Assembly: GCA_024362935.1 (NCBI GenBank)
Contig: JANCRA010000014.1
Span: 4,421,001 to 4,485,000 of the forward strand
Reading direction: 5' to 3'
Origin: Setophaga petechia
Lineage: Eukaryota; Chordata; Aves; Passeriformes; Parulidae
DNA: 64,000 nt
The notes beneath the pieces were generated by a model, which saw only the letters and a program-made list of their open reading frames with translations, was not told the DNA's origin and did no database searches. The first letter of the stretch is position 1, and each line of letters opens with the position of its first letter. This document shows, piece after piece, positions 25,101 through 37,702 of this stretch. The position numbers and the translations under genes are program-made.

Positions 25101-28100
25101 ATACCAGGACAGTTTGGCAAGGGCTATTTTTAGCAAAGCTTAGCTGCATTTTCTGTTTCTCACTCAACAAAATGGTTTTTTCCACCCTGATTAGCTCTGA
25201 GCCTCACGCAGAGGCTGTGCCAGTAATGGGGGAGCTTTGGGGTTAGCTGTGACAAAGACAAATACTTTATAAGCATCATAATTATTTCTCCTTGGTAGCA
25301 ACCCAAATTGCCCTGACTACCAAACCTGACTGAACAACCAATGGTTTGCTGTCCTGGCTTAAATAAAAGCCCCTCCTGTTTCTCCCATGGTATATTTTTT
25401 TTTTTTGCTTTCCTCCAGTCACACTGGACTTGTCCAGGTTTGAGCAGTAAATTACCAGACCTGCAGTTTGTTTTGCCACTTCCCTCAGAAGTCTGGGATG
25501 GAAATTACCTCGTCCCCCACCCATGGATGCATTAAGCTTTTTTCTTTAAAGGAATCTTAAAAATGGAAACAAACAGTAATGGGCAAAAATAAGGCTACTT
25601 GGTCTTGTTGAGATTTTTTTTTTTCCTTTCAACATGCTGATATGAGGAGGTTAATGTGTCACTATAAAAGAAATGTGGCACTTTGCTGTTCTCTCTTGGA
25701 ATACATTACTTAAATTCTCTCTATGAATTTACATCTTTTTCCTGAGACGTAGTTTGGCACTTAGTAGGAAATGAATCTTAAATATTTTGAAAGTGCAATT
25801 TAACATCTCAGCAAAACCCTGAATTGTGAATTGTGCTTTATAGGAATTTTAAAGATTAACTGAAGCTGACTTTAAAAAGAATAGGGAATTACATTTTTAG
25901 GTGGTGCTTTAGCTGCAGATGATTCTCCCATAGGTCTTAGATACCTTATTTATCCAACTGTAAACTTGGGACATCCTTTTTATATTTTTTTAGGGTGATT
26001 TTTATTTTGAATGACTTTTCACTCTTTGTGTAAATATCATATATACATATATACATGCAAAAAAGTTATATGCAACCAAAAATTGCTTTTTAACAAAACA
26101 ATAGCAAAAAAAAAAAAAATCCAGAAAAAAATCCTGATACACTGAAAAGAGAGATGAATATGGTTTATAATTGTTCATCAACGTGTTTTATAATTTCTGG
26201 AGACACATCTAAAGCATTCAGATCAACTCCACAAGACTTGGGATAGAACAGGCAGAACTCATCTTTCTGTTCTGCTGCCATTCAGTTTGTTAGGAATAAT
26301 CTGCCCTTCTGCTTATTTCAATTTTACATCAGTTTAAATCGATGCTCACACCCACAAATTCTGTTTTACATGGATTTAAACCAGAAATTGGGGTTGCTCT
26401 GAATGTAGAGCTGGCAAGCCCAAAACATTCATGGGACAAAAAAGCAGTTTGACCCTGCAGATGCCATTGGTGGGTAACCCCAGGCCCATGTGCACAAAAA
26501 AAGTGCCCTGTGAAAGCATTTATCCATCTTTTATGTCTTTTTACATGGAAACAGCACCAGTGTGTCCTGTGAGTGGAAAAGCCCAGCTGTGGTGAGCAGC
26601 TCAGGAGGAGGTCAGGTGAACCTGGCCCTGGCAGCTTTACCTGAGCTGTGCCACACTTGGCACCTGCCTGGGGCTGGGTGTTTGCCATTCAGTGTGACCA
26701 GCACCTGCTCCTCCTGAATGCTGGTCCAAAATCCTTCACTGGAAATCTTCCCTCCAGCCTCAATCAGCAGTTTCAGATCTTTGAGATGCAGCTGTTCCAA
26801 GCTCTGGGTTTGGTGATGTGTTGAGCACTGGAAGGGATTATATTTTATTTGTACTAATGAATTGTTTTACTTTGCAATTCATTAACAACTTAATGGTCAT
26901 TCAGGCCTTGTTTGAACACAAGGGGGGACAAAAGGCCTGAAAAAATACAGGAATGCTCATTTTCTAAGATTGAACTCAATGTGTGTGTGTGTGTAACTCT
27001 GGTGACAGTGCTGGTCCATCCCAATGTGCAATTCCCCTTAAATCCAGTTGAATTTGTTACATATTGAGCATTATAGGAGAAATCATCACCATTTTCAGTA
27101 TCATCCTGTTGTGGCTAATGCTGAATCTGGCCACCCTACACTGCAGCATCTTTTATTTGGTAAGATATCTTGTTTTCCTTCTTCTGTTAAAGAAGCAAAT
27201 AAATCCTGAATGCCTCCTGTTACTGAGGCTCCACTTATTTCCATTTTTCTGGGGGTTTTTTGGTGTTTCTCAGGATTATGTCTATTTTTGCTTTTCTCTT
27301 TTCTTGAAACAAGCCTGCCCAAATTAAGCACACACCATTTACAAGGTTACTGAGTTTTGTTCTCATCTTTCATAGTCTCACCCCTGGGTTGGTCTGTGTT
27401 TGCTGACTCAGGAAGTTTTCCTTTCCAGGATGGCTACACCTCTATTTATTTCTTCTAATCAGGCTGAGTCAAACATATGCTCCCTCCTGCTGGAGCTCTC
27501 TCCTCTCTTAAAATTGTTTTGGCTGAGGCTTTATTAGGTTGTTAGATCTATGCTGCTTGCCCTCTTGCTCAAATCTGCTTTTGGGCTTTTGTTTTTGATG
27601 CTTGTCTCCCATCAGTCCTTTTAAAATGAGTAACTGTCAGAGCTATGAGATTTATTTTTATTCTTGCCATCAGTTTCTGCTAACAGAACGACCTATTCCA
27701 GTGCCTGCTCCTGTGCCTGACTTTCTTTTCTCTCCCTTCATGAAAAATTAGCGCTCACAAAGAAGTTTGGAGATTTGGCACTGGGAGCAAGAGGCAAGTG
27801 GGGGATCCAAGGGTCCCCAGAACAGAAGAGGAGACACGTCCAAAAGAATTGAATTTCAGCTGCAGGCTGATCTGTGAGGCTATTCTGCAGCTAAAGAAAC
27901 AAAAGAAAACCTGGGGGTGGAGGGAAATGAAAGCAGTGGAGAGGGCAAGAGAAGTCTTTGTGCTTGGAATAGAGTTTTAAGCTTAATTTAAATCATAATT
28001 GGAAGCAGGATGCAGTGGGGAGAATCAAACAATGAGAATTCAGCAAAACAATAGACTGACCAGGCTGAGTGTGAAGAGATGTGAACAAGTTCTTTTAGAA

Positions 28101-29618
28101 ATCAAAGGCAGAGCTGGTGTAAGCTCGAAAAATCCTCTTCTTTACATTCTGGTAGTTTAAAAAATTCTGTTCAAAATCAGAACAAAACCAACGAGCATAT
28201 GACAATTTCCATCTGAAGAAATAATTTGGAAAAATCAAAAAACTGTGTTATTGTAATGTTTCAGGGCAGCAGGGAACAGCCAGGCTGTGGGGAGCAATCT
28301 GGGCTGGCAGATGAGGGACAGACCCCAAAATCTGACAACCCTGGGCTGAGTCAGTGCAAATCTGTTTGTATTTATCTGCACGTGCATCATTTTTAGATAG
28401 AAGTTACATCCCATCTTGCAAAAGGTAATATTGTATGGAGAGAGAAGATAGCAGTAGTTATTAAAATAGACATTTTCTTTTCAACATGCGGTATTCCTCA
28501 ACGTTTTCTCGTGGATTTTTGCATTTTTAATGGAAATTTGGCCCCAGATATTGTCAGAAAAATATTAAGCAACCAGTGGAAAGACAGGGAACACATCTGG
28601 TGTGTGTCTGTGGAGACTTGTGACAACTTTTTGTGTTCCCAAGGAATGGGGTCTCTACACTTACCAACAGATAAACTGTGATGGTCACCTGATATTTTCT
28701 TTTAAGCCCCTAGCCAACTGGATTTTTTATTTTTATTTATCTCCTTTTGGTACAAATAATGAAGATTAAATTTATGAAGAGCTTGCACAACAGCACAAAG
28801 AATCTATTCTCTGAAGTGACTCTAAATGTGTGGTACAGAGAAAAATCACCTACAACGATCTAATGAACCTAAAATCTGTCAATGTATTAAACTGTGAACA
28901 ACAGAAAACTCAACACAGAGCACCTGTTGGTGTGAGCTCTTTGACAAAAGTATCTCTGTTAATGGACAGCATTCCCAAATGGGAAACACTTGTTAGCAAT
29001 GCAGGAAATTCCATTCTGAAACTGGTCACGTTATATTGTACAATATATAACAATAGCAGCAACCAGAAGAGCCATTTTATCCCGTGTTTTGACAGAGGTT
29101 TAATTCACAGCTGATTTATGACATGACCATGAAGACCTGAGAGTCCATGCACTCAGTATCAGCCTGGGGAGAACTTCACTTTTAATACTTTACATTAAAT
29201 ATAGTTTATTGTTGGCCCATTCTAAAGGGATGGAGCAGCAAGGACAAAATAAAACAAAAGTTGGTGTCTTTTGGCAGTTTTGTGGCAGTTCTGAGCATCT
29301 TCTGAGCAGGAAGCACAAATTATATCTACTGACAAGCTGAACTATTGTAAAATATAAATGAAGTGAGGAAAGTTTTGGTCCTGGCGTTGCCTTTCTTTGG
29401 TTTTCAAGGATTTTTTTTTTAAGGATTTACAGTTTAAACCCTATGAGTAGTGCTTATGCCTCTTTTGAAGCTTGAAATGTGTCAGCTGAAGCCAGGCAAT
29501 AATTTATAAAGCAATCTCACTGCTGCTGTACCTCTCCACCCTTTCCTCCCCGAGAACCCAGGCGCTGGCATCAGGCTGAGCAGCGCCTCAGGGGCAGGTC
29601 AGAAATGCTGTGAGCATG
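19161..29618. other. Gene-free unique sequence with simple repeats
   Basis: Over ten kilobases hold no gene, LTR or LINE that I can recognise. Simple tracts include (GT)7 at 26981-26994, A14 at 26106-26119, T12 at 25395-25406 and an ATATAC-rich patch at about 26038-26057. Open frames of up to about 148 codons (21319-21765, minus) have no recognisable domain. Confidence 0.6.
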
Positions 29619-29624
29619 CCACGG

Positions 29625-30016
29625 TGTCGCAGACATTCTTTGTGAAAAATCCTTTCTTGGGATTTTCCCTGCTGGAGCTGAGAGGTTTCAGCAGCAAATG
29701 TAAACAATTATTATCTGCTGCTGTGGAATGCAACAGTTCCACCCGTGGTTGGTCCCCTGTAGATGTTTGGATCTACTGACCACTCATGGTGGAGCTGCTC
29801 TCGCTCTCTGCCAGACACAGACCTTTGTTATTCATTCTTTCTATCTCTATTCTTAGCTTAGCCAGCTTCTGAAGAAGTTCCTTTCCTTTCTATCTCTATG
29901 TAGTAGAGTTATAATGTTATATATATATCACAATATAATAAATCAAGCCTTCTGATAATGGAATCAAGATCCTGTCTCTTCCATCCTCTAACAAACCCCT
30001 GTGACCACCGACAACA
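29625..30016 (+). mobile_element. Solo LTR, family A copy 1 (6-bp target duplication)
   Basis: A 392-bp LTR begins TGTCGCAGAC and ends CCGACAACA. A perfect 6-bp direct repeat CCACGG flanks it at 29619-29624 and 30017-30022. The plus orientation is indicated by AATAAA at 29937-29942, about 75 bp before the 3' end, preceded by a TATATATAT stretch. A second LTR of the same family and orientation begins 282 bp downstream but has a different target duplication. The two therefore arrived as separate integrations and are not the ends of one provirus. The 6-bp duplication suggests an ERVK-class (alpha/betaretrovirus-like) source. No retroviral coding sequence is present. Confidence 0.88.
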
Positions 30017-30022
30017 CCACGG

Positions 30023-30292
30023 CAGCACCTATTGCATCTGGGGAACCCCCAGAAACTCAACCCTGCTGAGAGAGCCCTCTGCATCCCCTCTGAGGTCCCT
30101 CTCCCTCCAGCTGGTGGCAGGGAGAGCAGGATAATTGATAATTTTCATCCAGGTGATCTGGAGAAAGTGAGGGAGGCAGCATTGTCTGCCCCGTGCCCGG
30201 CACTGCTGCACTCCCTTCACCCTCAGTAGCAGCAAAAACTTGGAGGAGTTGAAGCCCTCCAGGACAATCGACACCATTTACATCCCTGGCAA
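30023..30292. other. Unique spacer between the two family A LTRs
   Basis: This 270-bp stretch contains no retroviral primer-binding site, gag-like frame or polypurine tract that I can see. It appears to be host DNA that separated the two insertion points. Open frames here are short and overlap on both strands. Confidence 0.6.
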
Positions 30293-30298
30293 CCCGTG

Positions 30299-30665
30299 TG
30301 TCGTAGACATTCTTCTTGAAAAATCTTTTCTTAGGATTTTTCCCTGCTGGAGCTCAGAGGCTCAGCAGCAAATGTAAACAATTATCTGCTGCTGTGGAAT
30401 GCAACAGGTCCACCAATGTTTGGATCTGCTGACCATTCACAGGAGGACTGCTATCGCTCTGTGCCAGACACAGACGTTGTTATTCATTCTTTCTATCGCT
30501 CTCTTAGCATAGCAGCTTCTGAAGAAGCTCTTTCCTTTCTATAATTATGTAGAATAGTTATAATGTTATATATGTATCACAATATAATAAATCTAGCCTT
30601 CTGATAATGGAGTAAAGATCCTGTCTCTTCCATCCTCTAACAAACCCCTGTGAACGCCGGCAACA
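30299..30665 (+). mobile_element. Solo LTR, family A copy 2 (6-bp target duplication)
   Basis: A 367-bp LTR begins TGTCGTAGAC and ends CGGCAACA. It is flanked by a perfect 6-bp repeat CCCGTG at 30293-30298 and 30666-30671. It aligns with copy 1 along its full length, and is shorter mainly because it lacks a block of roughly 17-20 bases that in copy 1 follows the words AACAGTTCCACC. AATAAA lies at 30586-30591. The host bases before the element (GGCAACCCGTG) resemble the element's own last bases plus duplication (GGCAACACCCGTG). This could be chance, or could mean that a small exchange touched the left border. The simplest reading is an independent insertion reduced to a solo LTR. Confidence 0.85.
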
Positions 30666-30671
30666 CCCGTG

Positions 30672-31253
30672 GGGCTCTGATTTTTATATTTATGGCCTAC
30701 GGTTTAAAGTCCATCCCTGGTTTGGTTTTAGTGCCTGACCATGGCTTGATTGCCCATTACTGGGTAATCACTGAGTTCTTTGATTCAGTGAGCAGCACAG
30801 GTTAGGGGATGAAGAAATTCCTTTTGACAATTAGTTGTGAAGTGTCTCCACGTTAAATACTTGCTTCTAAAGTAAATTTATAATCCTTATTCTTTAGCCA
30901 CTGCAAAAGAGACTTTCTACAGGTTCTTTCCATTAATTGCTATTTTTCATTTCTAGATGTAAACCTCAGCATTTCGAGCACAGCTTATGAGAGCCCAAGG
31001 AATGGATATGCATGGATAACTAACCCCAGGAAACCTGCAATCCACAGCAGTGCTATCAGTAAATACAAATTTGGCAGCCCCTTAGTGCCAGCAAAACGCT
31101 GCTGTTGTACCCTCCAGGCATGGTGGTGAGAAAATTGGAGAATCACAGCTCCAAAAACCAACACAGAGGAGCTCCAGCAGCGTGGAAGGGCTCAGGATTG
31201 GGAGGGTTTGGCACTGCCCTGGGTGAGATTCCAGCACAGATCACACCCTGTGT
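30672..31253. other. Gene-free unique sequence between LTRs
   Basis: Nothing is recognised. The sequence is A+T-rich and lacks long or familiar open frames. Confidence 0.6.
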
Positions 31254-31259
31254 GTGTAG

Positions 31260-31690
31260 GGGGGTAGAATGTAAGAAAATAAAGATAGTGTAGAAAGTAA
31301 TCTTACCCCTCAGGAGGTGAAGCTGGGCCAATTATCAAAGATTAGGAACAGATCTGACTTTAACAGGTCAGAGCTGTAACCCAGGAGAAGATGCTGTAAA
31401 AGAGTGGGGTGGCTGGGTGAGAAGGAAATGGAGTCAGTGGCTGCTTTGTGATGAAGAGTCAGTGCTCTGAGAGCTGCCCAGGAGACACACCAAGCAGGTG
31501 TGAAGCTTTTGTGATAAGGAGATAACAGCATGGAGCCCCTGTGATAAGGTGACAACGTGTGCACAGTGTGATGGGAGCTGCAGGGGGATCCCAAGCACTG
31601 AATTTCAGCTCTTTGCCTCTTGCCACTGATAAAAAGGTATCAGCTGAGGGAGAGGATTTGGTTTTAAACCCCAACATTGTGGTCACAACA
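31260..31690. mobile_element. Probable solo LTR of a second family, left end eroded
   Basis: A 431-bp segment ends GGTCACAACA and is flanked by a perfect 6-bp direct repeat GTGTAG at 31254-31259 and 31691-31696. The right end has the canonical CA. The left end reads GGGGGTAGAATG, where a TG would be expected, so one or two substitutions at the terminus are implied if the boundaries are right. The sequence resembles an interspersed passerine LTR-like repeat that I recall, without certainty about its class. AATAAA (31278-31283) lies near the left end and a GATAAAAAGG word lies near the right end, which does not settle the orientation. It could also be another interspersed repeat with a chance flanking match. 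Confidence 0.5.
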
Positions 31691-31696
31691 GTGTAG

Positions 31697-34560
31697 CTGG
31701 TAAAGGAAGAGAAAGCTCCTGTTATATGCTGAACCCTGACTCCAAGATGCAGCTCTGCCTTGGTTTACTCAGGATTGTTCCATGTTTTTCCCCAGAGTGA
31801 AATGGTAAAAGGAGGAAGCCCTGCTGCCCTTAGCAAAGCCTCTTTCAGTGGTGAAAGGCAGCACTGCCCCTTTGTGAGCAAAAACCAGGAGCACCCTGCT
31901 GGAAAACAGGGATCCATCTTCCCCCTGCACTGGCTTTGGGGATTCAAGGTGGCAAAGGGAGGTGACATGTCCCAGTTATATCTGCATTTCATGTGGCATC
32001 TGCAGAAACAAGGAGTTCCCTCTGAGGCAGGGACAGGTGTCTGGCAGCCTGGAGCTGGGGCAGAGCATCGTGGATCTGGCACTTGGCTGCATGACCAAAA
32101 AGTGCCTTCTCACTTCTGCTTGTGTTTCACTCTCTGAAAGCTGTGTGGAAGTTAGAGCTGCCTGGCTAACCTGTGATATTCTCACTGTAGCTTGAAATTC
32201 ATCTAAATGTTGACTCTTTCAGAGGAGCTTTGATGGAGAAAGGCAGTACCTTGGACAAGAGTGTTTGGACTAAACCCCTTGAAGATCAATGAGCCAGAAT
32301 GATCAGACAGTTCCAGTTACTTTTGGGGACTGCATTTATCTTACAAGCTGGCCTTAAAATTTGGTCTTCATACATTATTCAAAGTCCAGATGCACCTAGC
32401 CTTTATGCATTTCTTCTTGCCCATAAAGTCTGTTCATTGCTTTTATTGCCACTGTAATAGTAAAGTGCCCTATTTAATATGCACAGTGCAGCCACCGAGG
32501 CTGTACTTACTAAGCAAATGTTTTGGATCAAGTCAGTTTGGCATAAAACAGATTCTGATGATTCCAAATGGAAACCTTTCTCCTGCAGGAGCTCCCAGGA
32601 GCTGGGGAATGCTCTATTGCATAAGACACAGGCACCTTGTAACCCTGGGAAAACATTTCTGGAGTGCTGTTCCTCTCCATGTTGCAGCAAGGGTTTCTCT
32701 CTGACTTAATGCACCTAAAATGCACTGTCAGGATGTGTATACACATAGCACAGGGCTGTGTGATTTTTTTTTTCCTTCTGCTTGTTTGCTCTGTTGGATC
32801 AAAGCTTTTGGGAAAATATATAAAAATTATTAGCCTACATAGGCATATGATGCATTCATGTGTATGTTTACATACATAAATGCATATATTAATATACACA
32901 TGCACATATTTTAGTTAGTATTCAATGCCACCAATCCACATTTATAAGCTGTGAGGTTTTCCCAAATCTGGTCCACTGGGGCAGGCAGGCAAGGAAGACA
33001 CAACCCATTAAAGAGGCCACTGAATTTCTGTGCTATAATTCCAGCTGTGTTTTATTCATTTGCTGTTATCTTGCAATGGTTCTTCTTTGTGCTTTCTTTG
33101 TTTTCCCCCTGCAGCTTCTTTATTTGCCAACACTGGGGAATTGTGCTTTTATGAGGTGTTTACAATGCTTGCTTTAAGGCACATATTTAAGTACCTGAAA
33201 CACTTTGAGTTTGTGGTGTTTGAGTTAAATATAGTGTTGCTCTGCCATGTACAACATATAAATATCTATGGTATAAGCATTTTAAAACACTCAGAGCTGA
33301 AGTCCCATTCCCCCAAACATGTGTTGTTTTCAATACAGGTATATTAGGATTAAGTATTAAATGGCTGAATAAATGAACATAGGGAAGTAAAAATCCCCTT
33401 CTCCCAAGACAGCAGTTTAAGTCTGCCTAGGGAACATAAAATGTTCAGGGGCTGTGCCAGGTCAGAGTTGGGTGATGTCTGGGGGGAGCAAGGCTCAGGC
33501 TGAATTCCTCACTCTTTAATTCTGTGAGTCTCCACCGAGCCAAGAGACCTTCACCACTGCTGATGAAAGTTGAGATAAATGCACTGGAAACTGTGAAAGT
33601 CTGAAATGGGAGGTAGCAGGGCCGTGTCAGCTGAGGTGGGTTTTGTTCTGCTAATCTCTGGCTGCTGGAGCCTGCAGAGGGGAGGGAGCCTCTATGCTGA
33701 ATGAGCCTGACAGGGTCACACAGGACTTCGTGCACCTCGGGGACAAACTTTCAGAAAAGAGTTTCAGTCTTTCATCCACAGCCTCTGCAGCTGAAAACCA
33801 AACAAAATTGTTTAAAGATCTCCAACAGTGCCACATAGATGGTTGTCTTGGGGGAGCAGGGTGGTTGTTGGACCATTATCAGTGTAAGCTTATTGGCCAC
33901 AAAGTTGTGGAGACAATAAGCACGGAAAATGTAGGAGTGAAAATTAAAAACCTTTGGAAAAAGCCTTTGTGAATGTGTAGGTCCTTGGAGGATGTTTCCC
34001 ACCTCTCTATTGATTTGTTGCTGTAAGTCACAATGACCATGCTGCTCAGAAGAAAGGGATTGCTTCCCTCAGAATGTGTGGTAGACAAAGATTGAAATCA
34101 TTGCTCCCTAACAACAGCAAAATCCATCCTCAGCTCTGCTGCCTGCAGAGATCTGGCAGCCCTGCATGGGAAGGGTGCATCCCCAGCTAATTGCTGCTGT
34201 CTGCTCTATGAAGGTATTATCTACATGTCCAGCCCCATTTCCCTTAAGGGCCCTGCTTTGCCTCTGAGCAGGGTTTGATGCAGCACAGAGGGAGCTCAGC
34301 CCTGGGAGGGCATGGGAGCCCTCCAAGGGACACCCAGCGAGGTGGGAGCTCCACCACCAGCACTTCCCACCCTGCTCCTCACCAGGCTGGGCTGTGTTTA
34401 CAGCAGCAGGGCTCTGTTCTGTGGTTGGTGCATTCTGCTGAGAATTACTTAGGCAGAGGAGCGAGCTCCTGCCTCTGACTGGCATCAGAGCTCTGTTCCG
34501 GCTCCAGGAGGCCAAAAACCCACTTGAAAAACCATCAGGACTTCATTATTTATTAAAGCT
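31697..34560. other. Gene-free unique sequence
   Basis: No gene is recognised. A TA-rich patch at 32857-32902 contains a 9-bp inverted repeat, CATGTGTAT against ATACACATG, in a run of alternating purine/pyrimidine steps. The rest is ordinary non-coding sequence. Confidence 0.6.
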
Positions 34561-34640
34561 GGAAAAACAACTTGCCCAAGTCATAAATACATGGGTAGCA
34601 CCGGTTAATCCTGCAAAGGCAGCGCTCTTATCACAATGAC
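34561..34640 (-). mobile_element. Possible ancient tRNA-derived SINE relic (MIR/CORE-SINE-like)
   Basis: On the minus strand the words CTTGGGCAAGTTG, GGATTAACCGG and AAGAGCGCTGCC occur in the order and spacing expected for the tRNA-derived head and core of MIR/CORE-SINE elements (compare the family's AAGAGC start, the GGGATTCGAACC region of box B, and the TTGGGCAAGTTA core word). The match is short and interrupted. The tRNA box B itself has decayed here. It is an identification by eye only. Confidence 0.38.
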
Positions 34641-37600
34641 TTCAAGCACAAATAAATTGTTTCTGGGACCAAGAACACATTTACAAATGTGACTGAAGCT
34701 CCTGGCAGTGTTAAGATGAAGATGCAGTGGGGTTTAGATCATGGAATGAGTGATGCTGAGGATAGCCCTGAAATAGGCCCTTTTTGTTAATGCTCAGAAT
34801 GCTTGATAGGAGTAGTGTGGCCCAGATTTAACCAGGAATGAATAAAAACCAAAACAAAGTGTATGTATGTGGTAGTGAAGCATTACATGAAATGAGCTGA
34901 GCACATCCTTTGTGGGGTTGTGCAGCCACTCTGGGGGATTGTTTTCCTAGCTCTGGTTTGGACATTATTCACCCTCTAGAAATTGGGAGGCTGAATTCCC
35001 TTCTGCTCTGCATGGAACTGTGTCTGTTTGCTGCTGTGCAGACACAGCAACAACGTCACTGGGTAAGAGCAGGGATTAGGATGACGCAAAGCCAGGATTG
35101 CTCCTCTGAAATTAAGGCAGGGCCCTTCTGTGTGCAGTGGGCAGATGTTCTTGTGTCACCTTGCTGCTCCTTGCACTGATCTCACTGTTTGATGGATTAC
35201 TACCTGTCTGCCATATGCTGCAAAAGAGTGAGAAACACCAATTTGTATAAATTCAAGTTTGATTGCTTCTCGTGCCAGTGGCCTTGTTTATTTTACTTCT
35301 AAGGGATGAGGGTCTGGAAAGGGTCTGAAGGCAGGTTTCAAATCCTTTTGAAAAATACCTAATCTGCATCTATTCTTTTAGATCACGCTCTAATCCCTTT
35401 GACTGTTGTGATTGCAGCAGACTTCAGAAGGTTTTCCACCAATTATATTCTTATTTCTGGATGTCATTGGTGGAGCTTAGAAGGGTGCTTTCTTGTCTTC
35501 CTCTCTTCCCACAATAAAGCAGCTGCACAGAAAACAGATGGCATAGAGTCAATCCAGTTGAAATTAATGGAGTCAGGCTCTCCACACAAATCTCTGCAAT
35601 GAAAAAGGAGAGATTTTTTTTTTTTTAGTGCATTGCATACAAGATGTATGTTGTTTGTAAAGGAATTTAGTTCACGTAAGGGATAAAAAGCTGTAACCAG
35701 TGAAGGGGAAACCCTGCTTTTTAAATCAAAACTCAACTACAAGTACACAGGAGCAGTCACGCTGTCTCAGTGGATACCTTCATGTTTGGAGTTGAAGGAT
35801 GGAGGAATATTTGTATTCTGGCAAAGTTATGTTTAAACCATAACTGTGCATGCATTGTTACAACGTGCAGCCAAATTTTACATGCAAATTAATAACAAAG
35901 TTATGACTGGACTCATTTGAACCCATATAAACCCCAAACACTGCAAATGATCCTTAAACCACTGATCAAAAGTCAGTGTGTGACTTCATGAATAGGCATT
36001 TGTGCATTGGTGTTTATAGTCTCTGTCCATAAAAATTGGGTTGCACAGATTTACAAAGGTCTTTTCACGCCTACCAGGAATTTCAAAAACACTTAAGCAA
36101 TTAGGCTCTGAATACCTTTATGGCTGGTACAAATTAGGTGACTAACTGATGCAGGTGCTTTGGTGAATCCCACTAGGCTCATCTATGCATAAACAGGTTC
36201 CTAAACAATGCTGATACGTTTGCTCCGTGGTCCTTAAACCTTTCGGTGACATATTTTGTTCCTTCCTCTGAGTAATAGAATTGTCTCCTTGCTGTGAGTA
36301 ATCCACTTGTCAGGAGCTAATGCTGCATCTCACAGCTGCTCCGTGCAGGTGGGGTCATGGCTGGTGTCGAGCCAAGCCAGTTAATTCTCCTCCTCCTCCT
36401 CCTCCTCCTCCTCCTGCTTGGAAAAAATCCAGAAGTGCATTGCACGTCTGCTGGAGCACACCTGTGCCTGGCACCTGGGAATTGCAGCCTGGATTTCCAA
36501 GGATGGGTCAGTAAATCACTGCAGGGCTGCAGTCCTGGTTCTGTATCAGCTCTCTGTGGTGCTGGGGAGATGTGTTAGAGACTCCTCTCTGCACAATGTG
36601 TCACAGTCTGGATGTAGTAAATATATCTGTGTTGGGGCTGGAGTCTCACACTGTTGTGATGAGACAAAATGACAAGTGTACTCTAAGCAACGATCTTACA
36701 TCTCCTCAACAGAAATGTAAAAGCTTCTTTTTATTCACAATAATCAGGGATTTGGAAGAAGAAACGGCAGATGTAGCACGAGGATGGTAAAAAAGCATTT
36801 CAAGAGGAATCTCAGATGAGATTAGCCACGAAATGCAGCAGGTTATGCACAGAGCTGCCTGAGGATTGCAGCAGAATGCTCCTGCCAGAGGTGTGGGCTC
36901 TCCCCAACCACTGCATCAGCAAAGTGCCCATTGCTGGGGTGACACAGAGAGCCTGGGGCCCCTGGCAGCAGCCAGGGAGTCACATTTTGGCATTCCAGGG
37001 AGCAGGGCCTTGGTGGGTGTTATTTTAGGGCTCAGGCACTGACATTTCTGTTCCTGAGAAACCAGGAGCCCCTCAACCATGGCTGGTTGAGTGTTGCCAT
37101 TTCAGGTGTGAGTGTTGTGTTGGCTGGGGAGGAGGAAGGAAAGGAAAACTTTCTAAAAGTGAGTTTGTTGGCAGAAAAGGGAAAACTACTCCCGTGGATA
37201 TTTCACGTGAAGTTTCACAATTGTCAGCCAAACCATCAGGCAGTTTACCCATATGCTTTGCTGTTTGAAACATTTTATTCTTTTCCACTTCCAGACTCAA
37301 ACAGCCTTCAGGGATTTATAACATTTACTTAAAAACAGCAAACATTTTCAATTATTTCCACACTGTTCAGAGACCATAATTTACTTAATGCTATGAACAA
37401 TCACATTTCTCGGGGACTGCTGTGAAATGTCACCTCTAAAGGATGGCTCCCTTGTTGGTAGCAGTAAAAGCCTGGGTTGTAGTTTTCATTTTTTATTTTG
37501 ATTTAATTTTCAGACAATTCAACTTTCGCACCATGCATGAGTGACTAAATTCATTTCACTTGTCAGCAGAGAAAAATTTTCATAATTAAAATCTAAACCA

Positions 37601-37702
37601 AGGGTGGCCTTTTGCTTGCTGACCACATATTTTCTTCTCCTGTGGTTGGCTTTTGTTCTGGCCAGTGTGGGGCTGGGTTTTGTGGTTCTGTGTCCCTCCC
37701 AA
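34641..37702. other. Gene-free unique sequence with a (CTC)n microsatellite
   Basis: No gene or further transposon is recognised. T13 lies at 35614-35626. The stretch holds the trinucleotide repeat described separately at 36387-36415. Confidence 0.6.
36387..36415. repeat. (CTC)n trinucleotide microsatellite
   Basis: An uninterrupted CTC/TCC run of 29 bases, almost ten units. One strand is all pyrimidine and the other all purine. It is long and perfect enough to be length-variable between individuals, which is inference. It makes short frames look like poly-leucine or poly-proline stretches, which I regard as artefacts. Confidence 0.93.

Noticed and set aside
29625..30665. A single deleted provirus with two LTRs
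   Set aside because: Each LTR has its own perfect and different 6-bp flanking duplication, and the 282-bp gap has no primer-binding site, polypurine tract or gag-like frame that I can see.
30666..30690. Retroviral primer-binding site (TGGGGCTC) after the second family A LTR
   Set aside because: Only a few bases agree with a tRNA 3' end and no leader or gag follows. The flanking CCCGTG duplication explains the border better.
36357..36578. Leucine- or proline-rich peptide over the CTC run
   Set aside because: The low-complexity peptide is just a translation of the trinucleotide microsatellite.
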